From: FEN-1219 sp039933105
GTDB lineage: Bacteria; Pseudomonadota; Gammaproteobacteria; Steroidobacterales; Rariloculaceae
Direction: 5' to 3'
Assembly (NCBI GenBank): GCA_039933105.1
Contig: JBDTOT010000021.1
Coordinates: 10,652-74,651 of the forward strand
Length of the DNA: 64,000 nucleotides
Shown here: one piece after another, positions 43,393 through 53,167 of the stretch
Layout of the letters: each line of letters begins with the position of its first letter
How positions within the stretch are numbered: position 1 is the first letter of the stretch
Translations under genes and position numbers: made by a program
Notes under the pieces: model-generated
Seen by the model: only the letters and a program-made list of their open reading frames with translations
What the model was told of the DNA's origin: nothing
The model's database searches: none

Positions 43393-44076
43393 ATGGCACT
43401 TCGAATCATCGGCGCCGGCCTCGGACGGACCGGAACGATGTCGATGAAACTCGCGCTCGAGCAGCTCGGGCTAGGGCGCTGCTATCACATGGCGGAGTTG
43501 ATCGCGGACCCCTCGCGAATGCCCTCGTGGCTGAAAGTCACCGAAGGGACTCCCGATTGGGAGACTATTTTTGCGGGGTTCACCGCCACCGTGGACTACC
43601 CGGCATGCACCTATTGGCGCGAGCTCATGGCGGCGTATCCTGAGGCCAAAGTGTTGTTGACGGTTCGGGACCCCAACGACTGGTTCGACTCCACCCAGGC
43701 GACGATTTTCTCGCCGCCGATGCGGGCTCGTATCGCCGGGTCGCCGATGGAAGCCTTTTTCCGCAAGGCCGTGTATGCCGATTTCGGGGACAGGATCGAC
43801 GACCGCGGGTTCATGACGGCCGCGTTCGAGCGGCATACCGCCGCGGTTCGGGGCTCGGTTCCCCCCGAACGCCTCCTGGTGTACGAGACAGGCGAGGGTT
43901 GGCCGCGTCTGTGTCAGTTCTTGGGTGTCGCGGTTCCGGCATCGCCGTTCCCGCGGGTCAACTCGCGCGAGGAGATGCAGCGGATGATGGCTGGCGCGGG
44001 CCCCGGCGCCTCGCCGGGCATGGCAACCATCGAAGAGATGGGAGCCAAAGCCCGCCAAGGCCTGTCAAAACCCTGA
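43393..44076 (+). CDS. Sulfotransferase-family protein
   Basis: The 227-residue protein begins MALRIIGAGLGRTGTMSMKL, with the PAPS-binding-like loop LGRTGTMSMKLALEQLG seen in the Sulfotransfer_4-type family. It also contains VLLTVRDPNDWFDSTQ, matching the second PAPS-binding region. It would transfer sulphate from PAPS to an unknown acceptor. Start 43393 follows a GGGGAG ribosome-binding site. It is a single gene divergent from the esterase. Confidence 0.85.
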   Translation: MALRIIGAGLGRTGTMSMKLALEQLGLGRCYHMAELIADPSRMPSWLKVTEGTPDWETIFAGFTATVDYPACTYWRELMAAYPEAKVLLTVRDPNDWFDSTQATIFSPPMRARIAGSPMEAFFRKAVYADFGDRIDDRGFMTAAFERHTAAVRGSVPPERLLVYETGEGWPRLCQFLGVAVPASPFPRVNSREEMQRMMAGAGPGASPGMATIEEMGAKARQGLSKP

Positions 44077-44429
44077 ATCGCCCGGCAATTTCTCAGCGGC
44101 CTCACACGGGTGTCGTACTGAAACGACGCTTACGGCCGCTCGTTATGTTGCCTCGGCGGACTCTGTGCGCCCCTATTTGGATTCGGGAGCGGAGTTTGAA
44201 ATCGGCGCTGTGTTCGCGGTAACCATGGGTCCTAGCGGTGGCCAGAGTATTAGCCGTAACACCATGTCACGCTAAGAAAAATTTGTGTTTCGCGGGCTAG
44301 TAATGGCGGGTCTATCGGCGGTATCTTGGAGCATCGTCTAAACTAACCGGGCCACGCGCGAACGAACGCGTAGTTGGACGGGGGTTTCAGAAAGGTTCGT
44401 AGTCATTTCTGTTCGTGGGGGTCGAGAGA
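44077..44429 (+). other. Intergenic region upstream of ankyrin/DUF1592/DUF1552 operon
   Basis: About 350 bases without a convincing gene. The composition is less GC-rich around AAGAAAAATTTGTG (about 44275-44289) and near TCTAAACTAACC (about 44336), as expected for a promoter region. I could not place a standard -35/-10 pair with confidence. GGGGGTCGAGAGA just before 44430 is the ribosome-binding site of the ankyrin gene. Confidence 0.4.
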
Positions 44430-46043
44430 ATGCACGCAAGAATCATCCAGCAGGGCCGGCATCAAGTCATCGCCGCCGTCGGTGCGGCGTTGGTCGCAGT
44501 CGCCGTGTCGCAAGGCGCCGTCGCTGCAGTCACCGGAGTTGCCGCTGCGGCGCGAACAGGTGACATCGACGCGGTCAAGAAACAACTGGCTAGTGGCGCC
44601 AACGTCAATACTCCCGAGGCCGATGGCACTTCGGCGCTCTTGTGGGCCGCTTACCAGGGCTCCCCCGATCTCGTGCAGTTGCTGTTGAAGGCCGGCGCCG
44701 ATGTGAACGCTGCCAACGGCTTCGGCGTCACGCCGCTGCTGCAAGCCGCGCGCTACGGCGACGCGGCCACGATGAACGTTCTGCTGAAAGCGGGCGCCGA
44801 CATCAAGAAGGCCGAGCGCGAAGGCGAGACACCGCTGATGGCGGCTGCACGCGCCGGCAGCGTCCCGGTCGTCAAGCTTCTGATCGATCACGGCGCCGAC
44901 GTCAACGCGCGCGAGTCGCTGCAGGAAGAAACGGCGCTGATGTGGGCAACGGCCGAAGGCCACGTCGATGTCGTCGATGTGTTGCTGAAGGCGCACGCCG
45001 ATCCGAATCTGAAAGCGCGCCTATCAGAGCTTTCGAAGCGCAGCACGCGTAGTGACTTCCCGACCGGCGGTTTTACCGCGGTAATGTGGGCGGTGCGAGA
45101 TGGCAACGAGCCGCTCGTGCGTCGGCTCGTCGAAGGCGGCGCCGATCTGAATATCGCCAACGGCGATAAAGCGACGCCGATGATGCTCGCCATCATCAAC
45201 GATCGGTTTGATCTGGCTGCCAAGCTGCTCGATCTTGGTGCGACGCTGAATGATGGCTCGTTGTACTACACGGTGTTGATGCGCGACGCGACGACGGACT
45301 GGCGTGCCAAGGACGGTTCGCGTAATCGTGCCGACCATGACAACAAGCTGACCGCTCTCGACCTGGTGGGCCTGCTACTCGATAAAGGCGCAGATCCCAA
45401 CCGCGAGTTCGAGGGCCAAATGCACTCTTCGTCGATGTGCTGCGATACGCATGAGAACGGCACGCCGTTCTTCCGTGCTGCAGTTGCCGCGGATGTCGAA
45501 GCACTGAAGTTGCTCACCGCGCACGGCGCGAACCTCGAGTGGATGCCGAAAGCAGTCGCGGGTGGGCCCCGCGACACGTTTGGTCCGAAGCTCGCCGGCA
45601 AGACGCCGTTGATGGTCGCGATGAACGGTGGCAAGGGCGTCGGCATGGCCGGCGGTCCTGGCGACGTTCGGGAGGGCGCTGAGCCGCCGTTCCGCGAAAT
45701 CTCGAACCGCAAGCCCACGGATGCGGTGGCGCTGCTCTTGAAGGCTGGCGCGAACCCCAATGCCACGTCTTCAGAAGGTGATACCGCGCTGCATCTAGCG
45801 GCCTTTGACGGCAAGCTTGAAGTGGTGCGAGCCTTGGTCGCCGGGGGTGCCAACCTCGATGCGAAAGACAAGGCAGGTAAGACCGCGCTTCAAGTGGTTT
45901 CCGAGCAAGCGCCGCGCCCGCCGCGAGTACTAGTCGGTGGAGCGACGGATTTCGACGAGCATGCCCAGCCGAAAGAGGTCGCCGCTTTGTTGCGCGAGCT
46001 GAAGCAGGGTCCGACACAGGCGAACTTGGCGGGGGGGCGTTAG
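44430..46043 (+). CDS. Exported ankyrin-repeat protein (537 aa)
   Basis: The precursor has a hydrophobic N-terminal segment (VIAAVGAALVAVAVSQGAVA) followed by many ankyrin repeats: DGTSALLWAAYQG, GFGVTPLLQAARYG, REGETPLMAAARAG, EETALMWATAEG, KATPMMLAIIND and EGDTALHLAAFDG. A central stretch contains SSMCCDTHENGTPFF. It is the first gene of an operon with DUF1592 and DUF1552 proteins and is probably periplasmic, acting as a binding scaffold. Start 44430 was chosen over the in-frame GTG at 44415 because of the ribosome-binding site. Confidence 0.9.
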   Translation: MHARIIQQGRHQVIAAVGAALVAVAVSQGAVAAVTGVAAAARTGDIDAVKKQLASGANVNTPEADGTSALLWAAYQGSPDLVQLLLKAGADVNAANGFGVTPLLQAARYGDAATMNVLLKAGADIKKAEREGETPLMAAARAGSVPVVKLLIDHGADVNARESLQEETALMWATAEGHVDVVDVLLKAHADPNLKARLSELSKRSTRSDFPTGGFTAVMWAVRDGNEPLVRRLVEGGADLNIANGDKATPMMLAIINDRFDLAAKLLDLGATLNDGSLYYTVLMRDATTDWRAKDGSRNRADHDNKLTALDLVGLLLDKGADPNREFEGQMHSSSMCCDTHENGTPFFRAAVAADVEALKLLTAHGANLEWMPKAVAGGPRDTFGPKLAGKTPLMVAMNGGKGVGMAGGPGDVREGAEPPFREISNRKPTDAVALLLKAGANPNATSSEGDTALHLAAFDGKLEVVRALVAGGANLDAKDKAGKTALQVVSEQAPRPPRVLVGGATDFDEHAQPKEVAALLRELKQGPTQANLAGGR

Positions 46044-46045
46044 CA

Positions 46046-48484
46046 GTGAGGACCTCGGGTTACGTTGCCGGAGTCGGTGTTGTCGTGGCGGGAGCGGCGG
46101 CGTATCTGTTCCTGGCCCATAAGCCGCCGGAAGGTGCGCTTCAAGACCGTTGGGCGATGGTCAATAAGTACTGCTCCGATTGCCACAACGATTCGGACTT
46201 CACCGCCGAGTTGTCATTCGACAAGCGTTCGCTGGATAACGTCCATGCGGATCCCGGCACATGGGAGAAGGTGCTCCACAAGCTAAGCATTGGCGCGATG
46301 CCGCCCCACGATAAGCCGCAGCCGCCACCGGAAATGCGTACAGCTTTTATCAACGCGCTCGAGGGCACTCTCGATGCCGCCGCAGAGGCGAAGCCCTATG
46401 CCGGCACGACAACCGTTCACCGCCTCAACCGGGCGGAGTATGCAAACAGCGTGCGGGACTTGTTCGGTATCGAGGCCAACCTGAGTGAGCTCCTGCCAAG
46501 CGATGGCGGTGACTTCGGCTTCGACAACATTGCCGACGTGCTGCGAACCTCGCCACTGCTGCTCGAGCGCTACCTGACGGTCGGTTTGCAAGTGGCCGAT
46601 ATGGCCATCGGTAACCGCGACGCCGTCGTCGGTTCGAGCTCCTATCGCCTGCCGTTCGACACCACGCAGAACTATCACCTGGAAGGGCTGCCGATCGGCA
46701 CCCGCGGTGGCTTGGTCGTGCATCACAACTTCCCCGCCGATGGCGAGTACGTCATGTCCGGCCGCCTGGTACGAGGCGTCGAAGAGGGCTACCACGGACT
46801 CGAAGGCCATGATCGGCCGCACGAGTTCCTGGTTCTTGTCGATGGGCAGACGGTCTACACCAGCGAGATCGGTACCAAGGAAGATCACGAGCTCAGTGTC
46901 GCCGAAGGCATCAACGTCGCGGCCTTTGCGATCGATGCCAAGATGACGTCGCCCCGTATTCGCGTCACCGCCGGACCGCACGACGTGGCGTTTACCTGGC
47001 GTGAGCAGACCACACGCGAACAGAACGCGTGGGAGCCCGGCCTGCGAGCGACGCTCGAGATCCACAATCCTTCCGGCATGCCGCGGCTCGAAGACAGCAG
47101 CATCGAAGGTCCTTATGACGTCACCGGCGTGAGTGAAACGCCGAGTCGCCAGAAGATCTTCACCTGTCGGCCGGCGGCAGCTGCGGAGGAACCGGCCTGT
47201 GCGGAGAAGATCATCTCTACCATGGCCAGGAACGCCTATCGCCGCCCGGTCGATCAGGACGATCTCGCGCCGTTGATGGCCTTCTATAAAGACGCGCGCG
47301 CCAACGGTGGCGATTTCGATGCTGGAATTCACGACGCGTTGGCCCGCACACTCGTGAGCCCTTGGTTCCTGTTCCGCGTGGAGAGCGACTCCGGCGATGC
47401 GCCGGCCGGGTCCAACCATCGGATCGACGACCTTGAGCTCGCGTCGCGGTTGTCGTTCTTCCTCTGGTCGAGCACGCCGGACAGCGAGTTGCTCGATTTG
47501 GCGGAGAAGGGACGCCTGCATGAAGCCAGCGTGCTGGAAGCGCAGGTCCGACGCATGGTGGCCGACCCGCGGTCCGAAGCCCTCGTCGAGAACTTTGTGG
47601 GTCAGTGGCTCCAGTTGCGCAACCTGGACTCGCGCGCGCGGCCTGATCTCCTGATGTTCCCCGACTTCGACGGTAACCTCCGAAACGCGTTCCGCACGGA
47701 GACCGAGATGCTGTTCGGGCATGTGCTGCGCGAAGGGAAGTCGGTAAACGAACTCATGACGGCCGACTACACCTTCGTGAACGAGCGTCTTGCGCGTCAC
47801 TACGGAATCCCCGGTGTTTACGGCTCGCGGTTCCGCCAAGTCCCGGTGGCCGATGTGAACCGCCGTGGTCTCTTCGGCCATGGCAGTATCCTGTCGATCA
47901 CCGCTGCTTCTTCGCGGACGTCGCCGATCATTCGCGGCAAGTTCATCGTCAGCACGTTCTGGAACAACCCGCCCCCGCAGCCGCCTGCGGACGTCCCGGC
48001 GCTCGAGGCGAGCGCGCCGAAGGGCCGGCCGTCGACGGTTCGCGAGATGCTTGAGTTACACCGTGCGAATCCAACCTGTGCCGCGTGTCACAAGAACATA
48101 GACCCGGTCGGGTTTGCACTCGAGAACTTCGATGTCGACGGCTCGTGGCGTACGACCACCCGCGAAGGCCTGAAGATCGACTCGGCAGGCATTCTGGCGG
48201 ACGGCACGGCAGTGGATGGTCCGGTGGAGCTGCGTCAAGCGCTGCTAGCGAAACCTTCGCTGTTCGCGAATACTGTCACGCAGAACATGTTGATATACGC
48301 GCTCGGTCGTGGTCTTGAGCCCGGCGATATGCCGGTGGTACGCAGCATTGTGCGCAATGCGGCCAAGCGCGATTACAGTTTGATGTCTATTGTGTTGGGG
48401 ATCGTGGACAGCTATCCGTTCCAGATGCGAACGAATAGCCCTGCGGCAGGTGCGACTGCAACCGTCGCTCAAACGAGGGAGTAA
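46046..48484 (+). CDS. DUF1592/planctomycete-cytochrome-type multidomain protein
   Basis: An 812-residue protein with an N-terminal membrane anchor/signal segment and a cytochrome c-like motif CSDCH at 43-47. The domain series DUF1587 (HRLNRAEYANSVRDLFGIEA), DUF1595 (NAYRRPVDQDDLAPLMAFY), DUF1592 (LASRLSFFLWSSTPDSELL), DUF1588 (RRGLFGHGSILSITAASSRT) and DUF1585 (YALGRGLEPGD) follows. A second CxxCH, CAACH, lies at 678-682 (CAACHKNIDPVGFALENFD). These proteins are common in planctomycetes and myxobacteria and have no known reaction. It starts with GTG 2 bases after the ankyrin stop. Confidence 0.92.
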   Translation: MRTSGYVAGVGVVVAGAAAYLFLAHKPPEGALQDRWAMVNKYCSDCHNDSDFTAELSFDKRSLDNVHADPGTWEKVLHKLSIGAMPPHDKPQPPPEMRTAFINALEGTLDAAAEAKPYAGTTTVHRLNRAEYANSVRDLFGIEANLSELLPSDGGDFGFDNIADVLRTSPLLLERYLTVGLQVADMAIGNRDAVVGSSSYRLPFDTTQNYHLEGLPIGTRGGLVVHHNFPADGEYVMSGRLVRGVEEGYHGLEGHDRPHEFLVLVDGQTVYTSEIGTKEDHELSVAEGINVAAFAIDAKMTSPRIRVTAGPHDVAFTWREQTTREQNAWEPGLRATLEIHNPSGMPRLEDSSIEGPYDVTGVSETPSRQKIFTCRPAAAAEEPACAEKIISTMARNAYRRPVDQDDLAPLMAFYKDARANGGDFDAGIHDALARTLVSPWFLFRVESDSGDAPAGSNHRIDDLELASRLSFFLWSSTPDSELLDLAEKGRLHEASVLEAQVRRMVADPRSEALVENFVGQWLQLRNLDSRARPDLLMFPDFDGNLRNAFRTETEMLFGHVLREGKSVNELMTADYTFVNERLARHYGIPGVYGSRFRQVPVADVNRRGLFGHGSILSITAASSRTSPIIRGKFIVSTFWNNPPPQPPADVPALEASAPKGRPSTVREMLELHRANPTCAACHKNIDPVGFALENFDVDGSWRTTTREGLKIDSAGILADGTAVDGPVELRQALLAKPSLFANTVTQNMLIYALGRGLEPGDMPVVRSIVRNAAKRDYSLMSIVLGIVDSYPFQMRTNSPAAGATATVAQTRE

Positions 48485-48486
48485 CG

Positions 48487-49827
48487 ATGTTTATTACGAA
48501 GAAGCACTTGGACCGCCGGACATTTCTGCGCGGCGCTATGGGTACGGCGATCGCGTTACCGTTCCTGGACGCGATGGTACCTGCGGCGACGGCGCAGACC
48601 CGCACTGCAGCAGCGGAGAAGCTGCGGTTCGGCGCGATCTATATGCCGAACGGCATTTATCCGGGGCTGTGGCACCCGGAAAAACCGGGTAAGGGTTGGG
48701 CGTTCAATCGGACGATGAAGCCGATGGAACCGTACCGCCAGTACCTCACCACGGTCAGCCAGATGAAGGCGCCCGAGGGCAAGAAGGACATGGGCGGCAT
48801 CCACATGGGTGCCAGCGCGGCGTTTTTGAACGGCAGCGGTCCCGAGACGCACAACGGTGAGTTCAACCTGATCCGCTCGAAGAAGTCGGTCGATCAGTAC
48901 ATCGCTGACGCGATTGCCGGCGATACGCCGCTCCATTCGCTCGAGGTCGGAACGGAAGACATGGGAACGTCGGCCGGTGCCTGTGACGGTTATCCGTGCG
49001 TGTTCTTCAACACGATGGCGTGGCGCGACGACAAGAGCCCGCTGCCGGTGTCCGTGAATCCGCAGGTCACGTTCGAGCGCATGTTCGGTGAGCCGGGCTC
49101 TTCGCATCAACGTATTGCCCGCCTGCAGACCAAGGAGAGCATGCTCGACTCCGTGTTGCAGGAGACGGGGCGATTGCAAAAGAAAATCGGTGCGAGTGAC
49201 AACGCGATTCTCGACGAGTACCTGACGAGCGTGCGCCGCGTCGAGGAACAGCTGAAGAAGATGCAGTCGCGGTCGGAAGCCATCTCGAGCGCAACGGGTG
49301 CTCCGATCGGTATCCCCGAGGACTACGACGAGCATATGACGGTCACCTACGATCTGTTGCACCTCGCGTTCCAGGGCGACCTGACGCGCGTCTTCAGCTT
49401 GATGGTTGGTCACGAGGCTAGTGGTCGCAGCTACGCCTTCCTGGGCGTCAAGGAGCCGCACCACTCGACGTCGCACCACAAGAACACGCCGGAGAGCTTG
49501 GAGGCGTACGCCAAGATCGGCGCGTACCACATGGTCAAGCTCGGCGAGTTCGTCGAGAAGCTCAAGAACACGCGCGAGGGCGACCACACGTTGCTCGATT
49601 CGTCGCTCGTGTACTTCGGCGCGGGCATGAGCAATGGCTTGCTGCACGACCGGCACAACGTGCCGGCGCTGATGGTGGGCACGGCCGGCGGTCGTATCAA
49701 AGCCGGTGGCGAGCACATCGTTGCCGAGAAGGATCAGCCGACGTCGAATCTGCTGTTGGCCATGGCCGACAAGTTCGGCGTCGAGCTCGACACGATTGGT
49801 ATCGCGACGGGTCGGATGCAGATCTAG
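48487..49827 (+). CDS. DUF1552-family exported protein
   Basis: A 446-residue protein with a Tat-type signal (DRRTFLRGAMGTAIALPFLD). The DUF1552 body contains FGAIYMPNGIYPGLWHPEKP, VGTEDMGTSAGACDGYPCVF and YFGAGMSNGLLHDRHNVPAL. DUF1552 genes almost always sit next to DUF1592 genes, as here (2-base gap). The partner proteins presumably act together in the periplasm, perhaps in an oxidative process involving the heme motifs, but the function is unknown. Confidence 0.92.
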   Translation: MFITKKHLDRRTFLRGAMGTAIALPFLDAMVPAATAQTRTAAAEKLRFGAIYMPNGIYPGLWHPEKPGKGWAFNRTMKPMEPYRQYLTTVSQMKAPEGKKDMGGIHMGASAAFLNGSGPETHNGEFNLIRSKKSVDQYIADAIAGDTPLHSLEVGTEDMGTSAGACDGYPCVFFNTMAWRDDKSPLPVSVNPQVTFERMFGEPGSSHQRIARLQTKESMLDSVLQETGRLQKKIGASDNAILDEYLTSVRRVEEQLKKMQSRSEAISSATGAPIGIPEDYDEHMTVTYDLLHLAFQGDLTRVFSLMVGHEASGRSYAFLGVKEPHHSTSHHKNTPESLEAYAKIGAYHMVKLGEFVEKLKNTREGDHTLLDSSLVYFGAGMSNGLLHDRHNVPALMVGTAGGRIKAGGEHIVAEKDQPTSNLLLAMADKFGVELDTIGIATGRMQI

Positions 49828-49850
49828 TCCGTCAGCCGTTTCGGAAGAAC

Positions 49851-49883
49851 AACGGGGCCCGCTTTGCGGGCCCCGTTTTTTTT
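49851..49883 (+). terminator. Strong rho-independent terminator after DUF1552 gene
   Basis: A perfect 12-bp stem (AACGGGGCCCGC / GCGGGCCCCGTT) with a TTT loop is followed directly by a run of eight T residues. It ends the ankyrin/DUF1592/DUF1552 operon. Confidence 0.95.
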
Positions 49884-49939
49884 GGGGGTAGGGGCGAAAG
49901 ACAGGCGCGGTGCGCCGCTGCTGGATCAACGACGCTACG

Positions 49940-51457
49940 TCAGCGTTGACGCGCCGCCGCAGGGGGTTTGCGCATCAAGAACAGTAGTGGCACCGCTACG
50001 AAGCTCATGTAGAGCATGAATCGAAAGTCGTTCACGTAGGCCACTGTGAGCGCCTGCCGGGACACTTCGCCATTCAGTGCGACGAGGCCCGTGCCGTGTA
50101 GTGAGCTCCAAAACGATGGTACATCCGGGCCATGCAATGCCGCTCGGAATGGCGTGATGGCCTCGCTCAGGGCGGCATGGCTGCGCTGCGCCTCGCGGCC
50201 CAGAAGCGTGATGACGATCGAGATGCCAATGCTCATGCCGATGTTGCGGATCAGGCTGAACATGGCAGTGCCTTCAGCACGATAGCGTGCCGCCAGCGTC
50301 GCGAATGCGACGGCGCTCAAGGGCACGAAAATGAATCCCATGCCGAAGCCCTGAATCATGCCCGTGTACACGACTTCGTATACGCCGACGTTGGTGTTGA
50401 ACTGCGCCATGTCGTACAGCGACCAGGCCATCAACAGCAGCCCAAAGAACATCAGGGCGCGCGAATCGACGCGGCCGATCAGCCGCCCCACGACCATCAT
50501 GGCGACCATCGTGCCGAAACCGCGGGGAGCCATGATCAGCCCCGCCGTAATCACGGGGAAGCCTAGCAGCCCTTGCAGAAACGGCGGCAGAAGCGCCATG
50601 CCGGAGAACATCATGACGCCGACGAGGAACATCATCACCAGGCCGACGGAAAAGTTGCGATCAGCGAACAGGCCCGGCTCGATGAATGGTTTGTCGGTTG
50701 TGAACATATGCACGAGGAACAAGTAGGCCGCGAGCCCGGTGACGGTGGCCTCGAGCACGATCTCGGTGGAACCGAACCAGTCGAGTGAGTTGCCGCGATC
50801 GAGCATGAGCTGCAGCGCACCGATGGTGATGCTGAGCAGAGCGAAGCCGAAGAAGTCGAACTTGCCGCGACTCTGCAGGGGTGTCTCGGGCAGGAACGCG
50901 AGAATGCCGAGCACTGCCAGCGCGCCGACGGGTAGGTTGATGTAGAACGCCCAGCGCCAGCTGTAGTACTCGGTGAGCCAGCCGCCGAGCGTTGGGCCGA
51001 GAATGGGGCCCACCATCACGCCCATGCCCCACAGCGCCATGGCAGAGCCCTGTTTCTCGCGGGGATAAATGTCGAGCATCACGGCCTGCGACAATGGGAC
51101 GAGCCCGGCGCCGGCCGCGCCCTGCAGACCGCGGAATAGCACGATCTGCTCGATCGATGTAGCCGCGCCGCACATCATGGATGTGATGATGAACGCGACG
51201 ACACAGATCAACAGCAACCGTTTTCGCCCTAGCTTGTCGGCCAGCACGCCGGTCAAAGGCGTACAGATGGCGGCTATGACGATGTAGGAGGTGAGCACCC
51301 ACGAGATCTGGTCTTGTGTGGCCGACATGCTGCCCTGCATGTGCGGCAACGCGACGTTGACGATCGTGGTGTCGACGACCTGCATGATCGTCGCCAACAT
51401 GATGCATACGGTGATCCAGCCGCGATTCAGTGCGACGCCGCCGCCAGAGGTGCTCAT
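49940..51457 (-). CDS. MFS multidrug exporter, DHA2/EmrB type (14 TM)
   Basis: The 505-residue transporter has 14 predicted membrane segments. Its DHA2 signatures are LATIMQVVDTTIVNVALPHM, LADKLGRKRLLLICV and GWLTEYYSWRWAFYINLPVG. It should export drugs through a tripartite channel with the EmrA-like protein encoded 1 base upstream. The start at 51457 lies one base after the EmrA stop. A MarR regulator precedes both. Confidence 0.93.
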   Translation of the reverse strand: MSTSGGGVALNRGWITVCIMLATIMQVVDTTIVNVALPHMQGSMSATQDQISWVLTSYIVIAAICTPLTGVLADKLGRKRLLLICVVAFIITSMMCGAATSIEQIVLFRGLQGAAGAGLVPLSQAVMLDIYPREKQGSAMALWGMGVMVGPILGPTLGGWLTEYYSWRWAFYINLPVGALAVLGILAFLPETPLQSRGKFDFFGFALLSITIGALQLMLDRGNSLDWFGSTEIVLEATVTGLAAYLFLVHMFTTDKPFIEPGLFADRNFSVGLVMMFLVGVMMFSGMALLPPFLQGLLGFPVITAGLIMAPRGFGTMVAMMVVGRLIGRVDSRALMFFGLLLMAWSLYDMAQFNTNVGVYEVVYTGMIQGFGMGFIFVPLSAVAFATLAARYRAEGTAMFSLIRNIGMSIGISIVITLLGREAQRSHAALSEAITPFRAALHGPDVPSFWSSLHGTGLVALNGEVSRQALTVAYVNDFRFMLYMSFVAVPLLFLMRKPPAAARQR

Positions 51458-51458
51458 G

Positions 51459-52664
51459 CTAGTCCCGCGTGCTCGAAACGGACTGAACGAGTCGCGGAGC
51501 AGCGCGTTTCGGCAGTAGCGCGCGAACGATGGCCGGCGCCGGCCGCTCATAGCCCGTATCGATCGTCACGATTGCGCTCATGCCGACGCGCAGTTCCGGA
51601 TCGTTCGAGTTCACTTGCACCGCGATTCGCACCGGGATTCGCTGCGCCACCTTGACCCAGTTACCCGTGGCGTTTTGTGCCGGGATGACGGAGAACTCCG
51701 CGCCCGTGGCCTGGCTGATGCTCTGGACACTACCGCGCCAGGTTCGACCAGGGTAGGTGTCGAGTTCGACATCGACGGGTTGACCGGGCAGGACGTGGGT
51801 GAGCTCCGTCTCTTTGTAGTTCGCTTCGATCCACATGTCGTGGTCGGACACGACGCTCATGATCGGGGCGCCGGGCGCGGCGTATTGGCCGACGGTTGGC
51901 ACTTTGCTCGCGATGCCATCGAACGGCGCGCGCACGATCGTGTGCTCGAGATCGATCGCCGCCTTGTCATACATGGATTTGGCCGCCTGGTAGGCCGCCT
52001 GGTCCGTCAGCGGCTTGTCCACGGAGCCACCGAGGCGCGCGCGGGCAGCCTCGAGGGCGCGCTCGGTGACCTGGATGTCCTGGTTTGCGACGTCACGCTT
52101 CTGGCGTGCATCGTCCACGGCTACGTCGGAGATGAGCTTACGCTTTGCAAGCTCCACCAGCCGCTCGTATTCGCGCTGTTGATACGCGGCCGTCGTACGC
52201 GTGAGCGCTAGCTGTGCCGTGGTCTGACGGTAGCCTGCACGGAAGCTTTCGACGACATCATTCATCGCAACCAATTGTGCACGCGTCTGCGCCACGGTGA
52301 CCTGGAACATCCGGTCGTCGACCGTGAACAGGACGTCGCCTTGTTTCACGCGTTGATTCTCGTGCACGGCCACGTTCGTAATAGGCCCTGCTACTTGCGC
52401 TGAGACGATCGCCAAGTCGGCCTTCACGTAGGCGTTGTCGGTGTCGATGAATCGCCCGGACATGAAGTAAAAATAGCCGCCGACGACAAGCACGGCGACC
52501 GGGCCTAGCGTTAGCAAGATGCGGCGCACGATCCGGCTGTTCTTGCGGGGTGGCGGGTGCGGGAGTGTGCTCGCAGGTGATGCGGCCGGGGGGGCGGGCG
52601 GGACGGGCTGTGCGCCCGGCGCGCTAGCGGGGGCGGCCGATCCGGGCCGATTCTCTTCCGACAT
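51459..52664 (-). CDS. HlyD/EmrA-type membrane-fusion protein
   Basis: The 401-residue adaptor has a Pro/Ala-rich cytoplasmic N-terminus and a single membrane helix (ILLTLGPVAVLVVGGYFYFM). The family body follows: DTDNAYVKADLAIVSAQVAG, an alpha-hairpin of about 90 residues, and the second lipoyl half LEHTIVRAPFDGIASKV. It links the EmrB-type pump to an outer-membrane channel. It overlaps the MarR gene by 41 bases. Confidence 0.93.
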   Translation of the reverse strand: MSEENRPGSAAPASAPGAQPVPPAPPAASPASTLPHPPPRKNSRIVRRILLTLGPVAVLVVGGYFYFMSGRFIDTDNAYVKADLAIVSAQVAGPITNVAVHENQRVKQGDVLFTVDDRMFQVTVAQTRAQLVAMNDVVESFRAGYRQTTAQLALTRTTAAYQQREYERLVELAKRKLISDVAVDDARQKRDVANQDIQVTERALEAARARLGGSVDKPLTDQAAYQAAKSMYDKAAIDLEHTIVRAPFDGIASKVPTVGQYAAPGAPIMSVVSDHDMWIEANYKETELTHVLPGQPVDVELDTYPGRTWRGSVQSISQATGAEFSVIPAQNATGNWVKVAQRIPVRIAVQVNSNDPELRVGMSAIVTIDTGYERPAPAIVRALLPKRAAPRLVQSVSSTRD

Positions 52665-53145
52665 CTCTATTCATCCTTGTCTTCGGTTCGATGCCCGCGA
52701 CCGCCGTTTCGGCGGCCACGAGGTTGGCTTTCATACGCTGCAGGGCGTCTAGCACCTGTTTCTCGGCGCTGGCGGCGATGCCGGCCGAAGCCTCTGCCAG
52801 GGTTTCGGACGCCCGGCTCTGCATTTCCGCGAGGATGGGCTGGCACTTGCCCGTTAGAAACAGCTGCACGGCCCGTCGATCCGACGGATGGTTGCGCCGC
52901 TCGACCCAGCCTGCGGTTTCCATTCTGTCGATTAGCCGCGTCAGCGTAATGGCTTGAACTTCGAGGATCTCCGCTAGCACGACCTGAGTCATGCCTTCGT
53001 TACGCGACAGGTGGGCAATCGCGCGCCACTGGGCCTGCGTCATACCGAGCGATTGGAGGCGCCGATCGAAGTTGCGGCGCAGAAGGCGGGCCAGATCGTT
53101 GATCAAGAAGCCGAGCTTGCGCTCGGGGTCGAATTTGAAGCCCAC
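52624..53145 (-). CDS. MarR-family transcriptional regulator
   Basis: A 173-residue winged-helix repressor. The MarR pattern is FLINDLARLLRRNFDRRLQS, TQAQWRAIAHLSRNEGMTQ, LAEILEVQAITLTRLIDRME and GWVERRNHPSDRRAVQLFL (wing with Asp-x-Arg). It probably represses the EmrAB-type operon by binding the palindrome at 53168 and is released by the exported compound. GTG start at 53145. It is the first gene of the operon. Confidence 0.92.
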   Translation of the reverse strand: MGFKFDPERKLGFLINDLARLLRRNFDRRLQSLGMTQAQWRAIAHLSRNEGMTQVVLAEILEVQAITLTRLIDRMETAGWVERRNHPSDRRAVQLFLTGKCQPILAEMQSRASETLAEASAGIAASAEKQVLDALQRMKANLVAAETAVAGIEPKTRMNRDVGRESARIGRPR

Positions 53146-53167
53146 GGTGGATACCCATAATAGTAAG

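Noticed and set aside
46283..47881. Long leftward frame of 532 codons opposite the DUF1592 gene
   Set aside because: It is antisense to a gene with clear domain motifs, is rich in Arg, Val and Asp in a way typical of complementary-strand frames in GC-rich DNA, and shows no known motif.
48556..49929. Long leftward frame of 457 codons opposite the DUF1552 gene
   Set aside because: Antisense to a well-supported gene and its terminator; Arg/His-rich composition and no recognisable domain.
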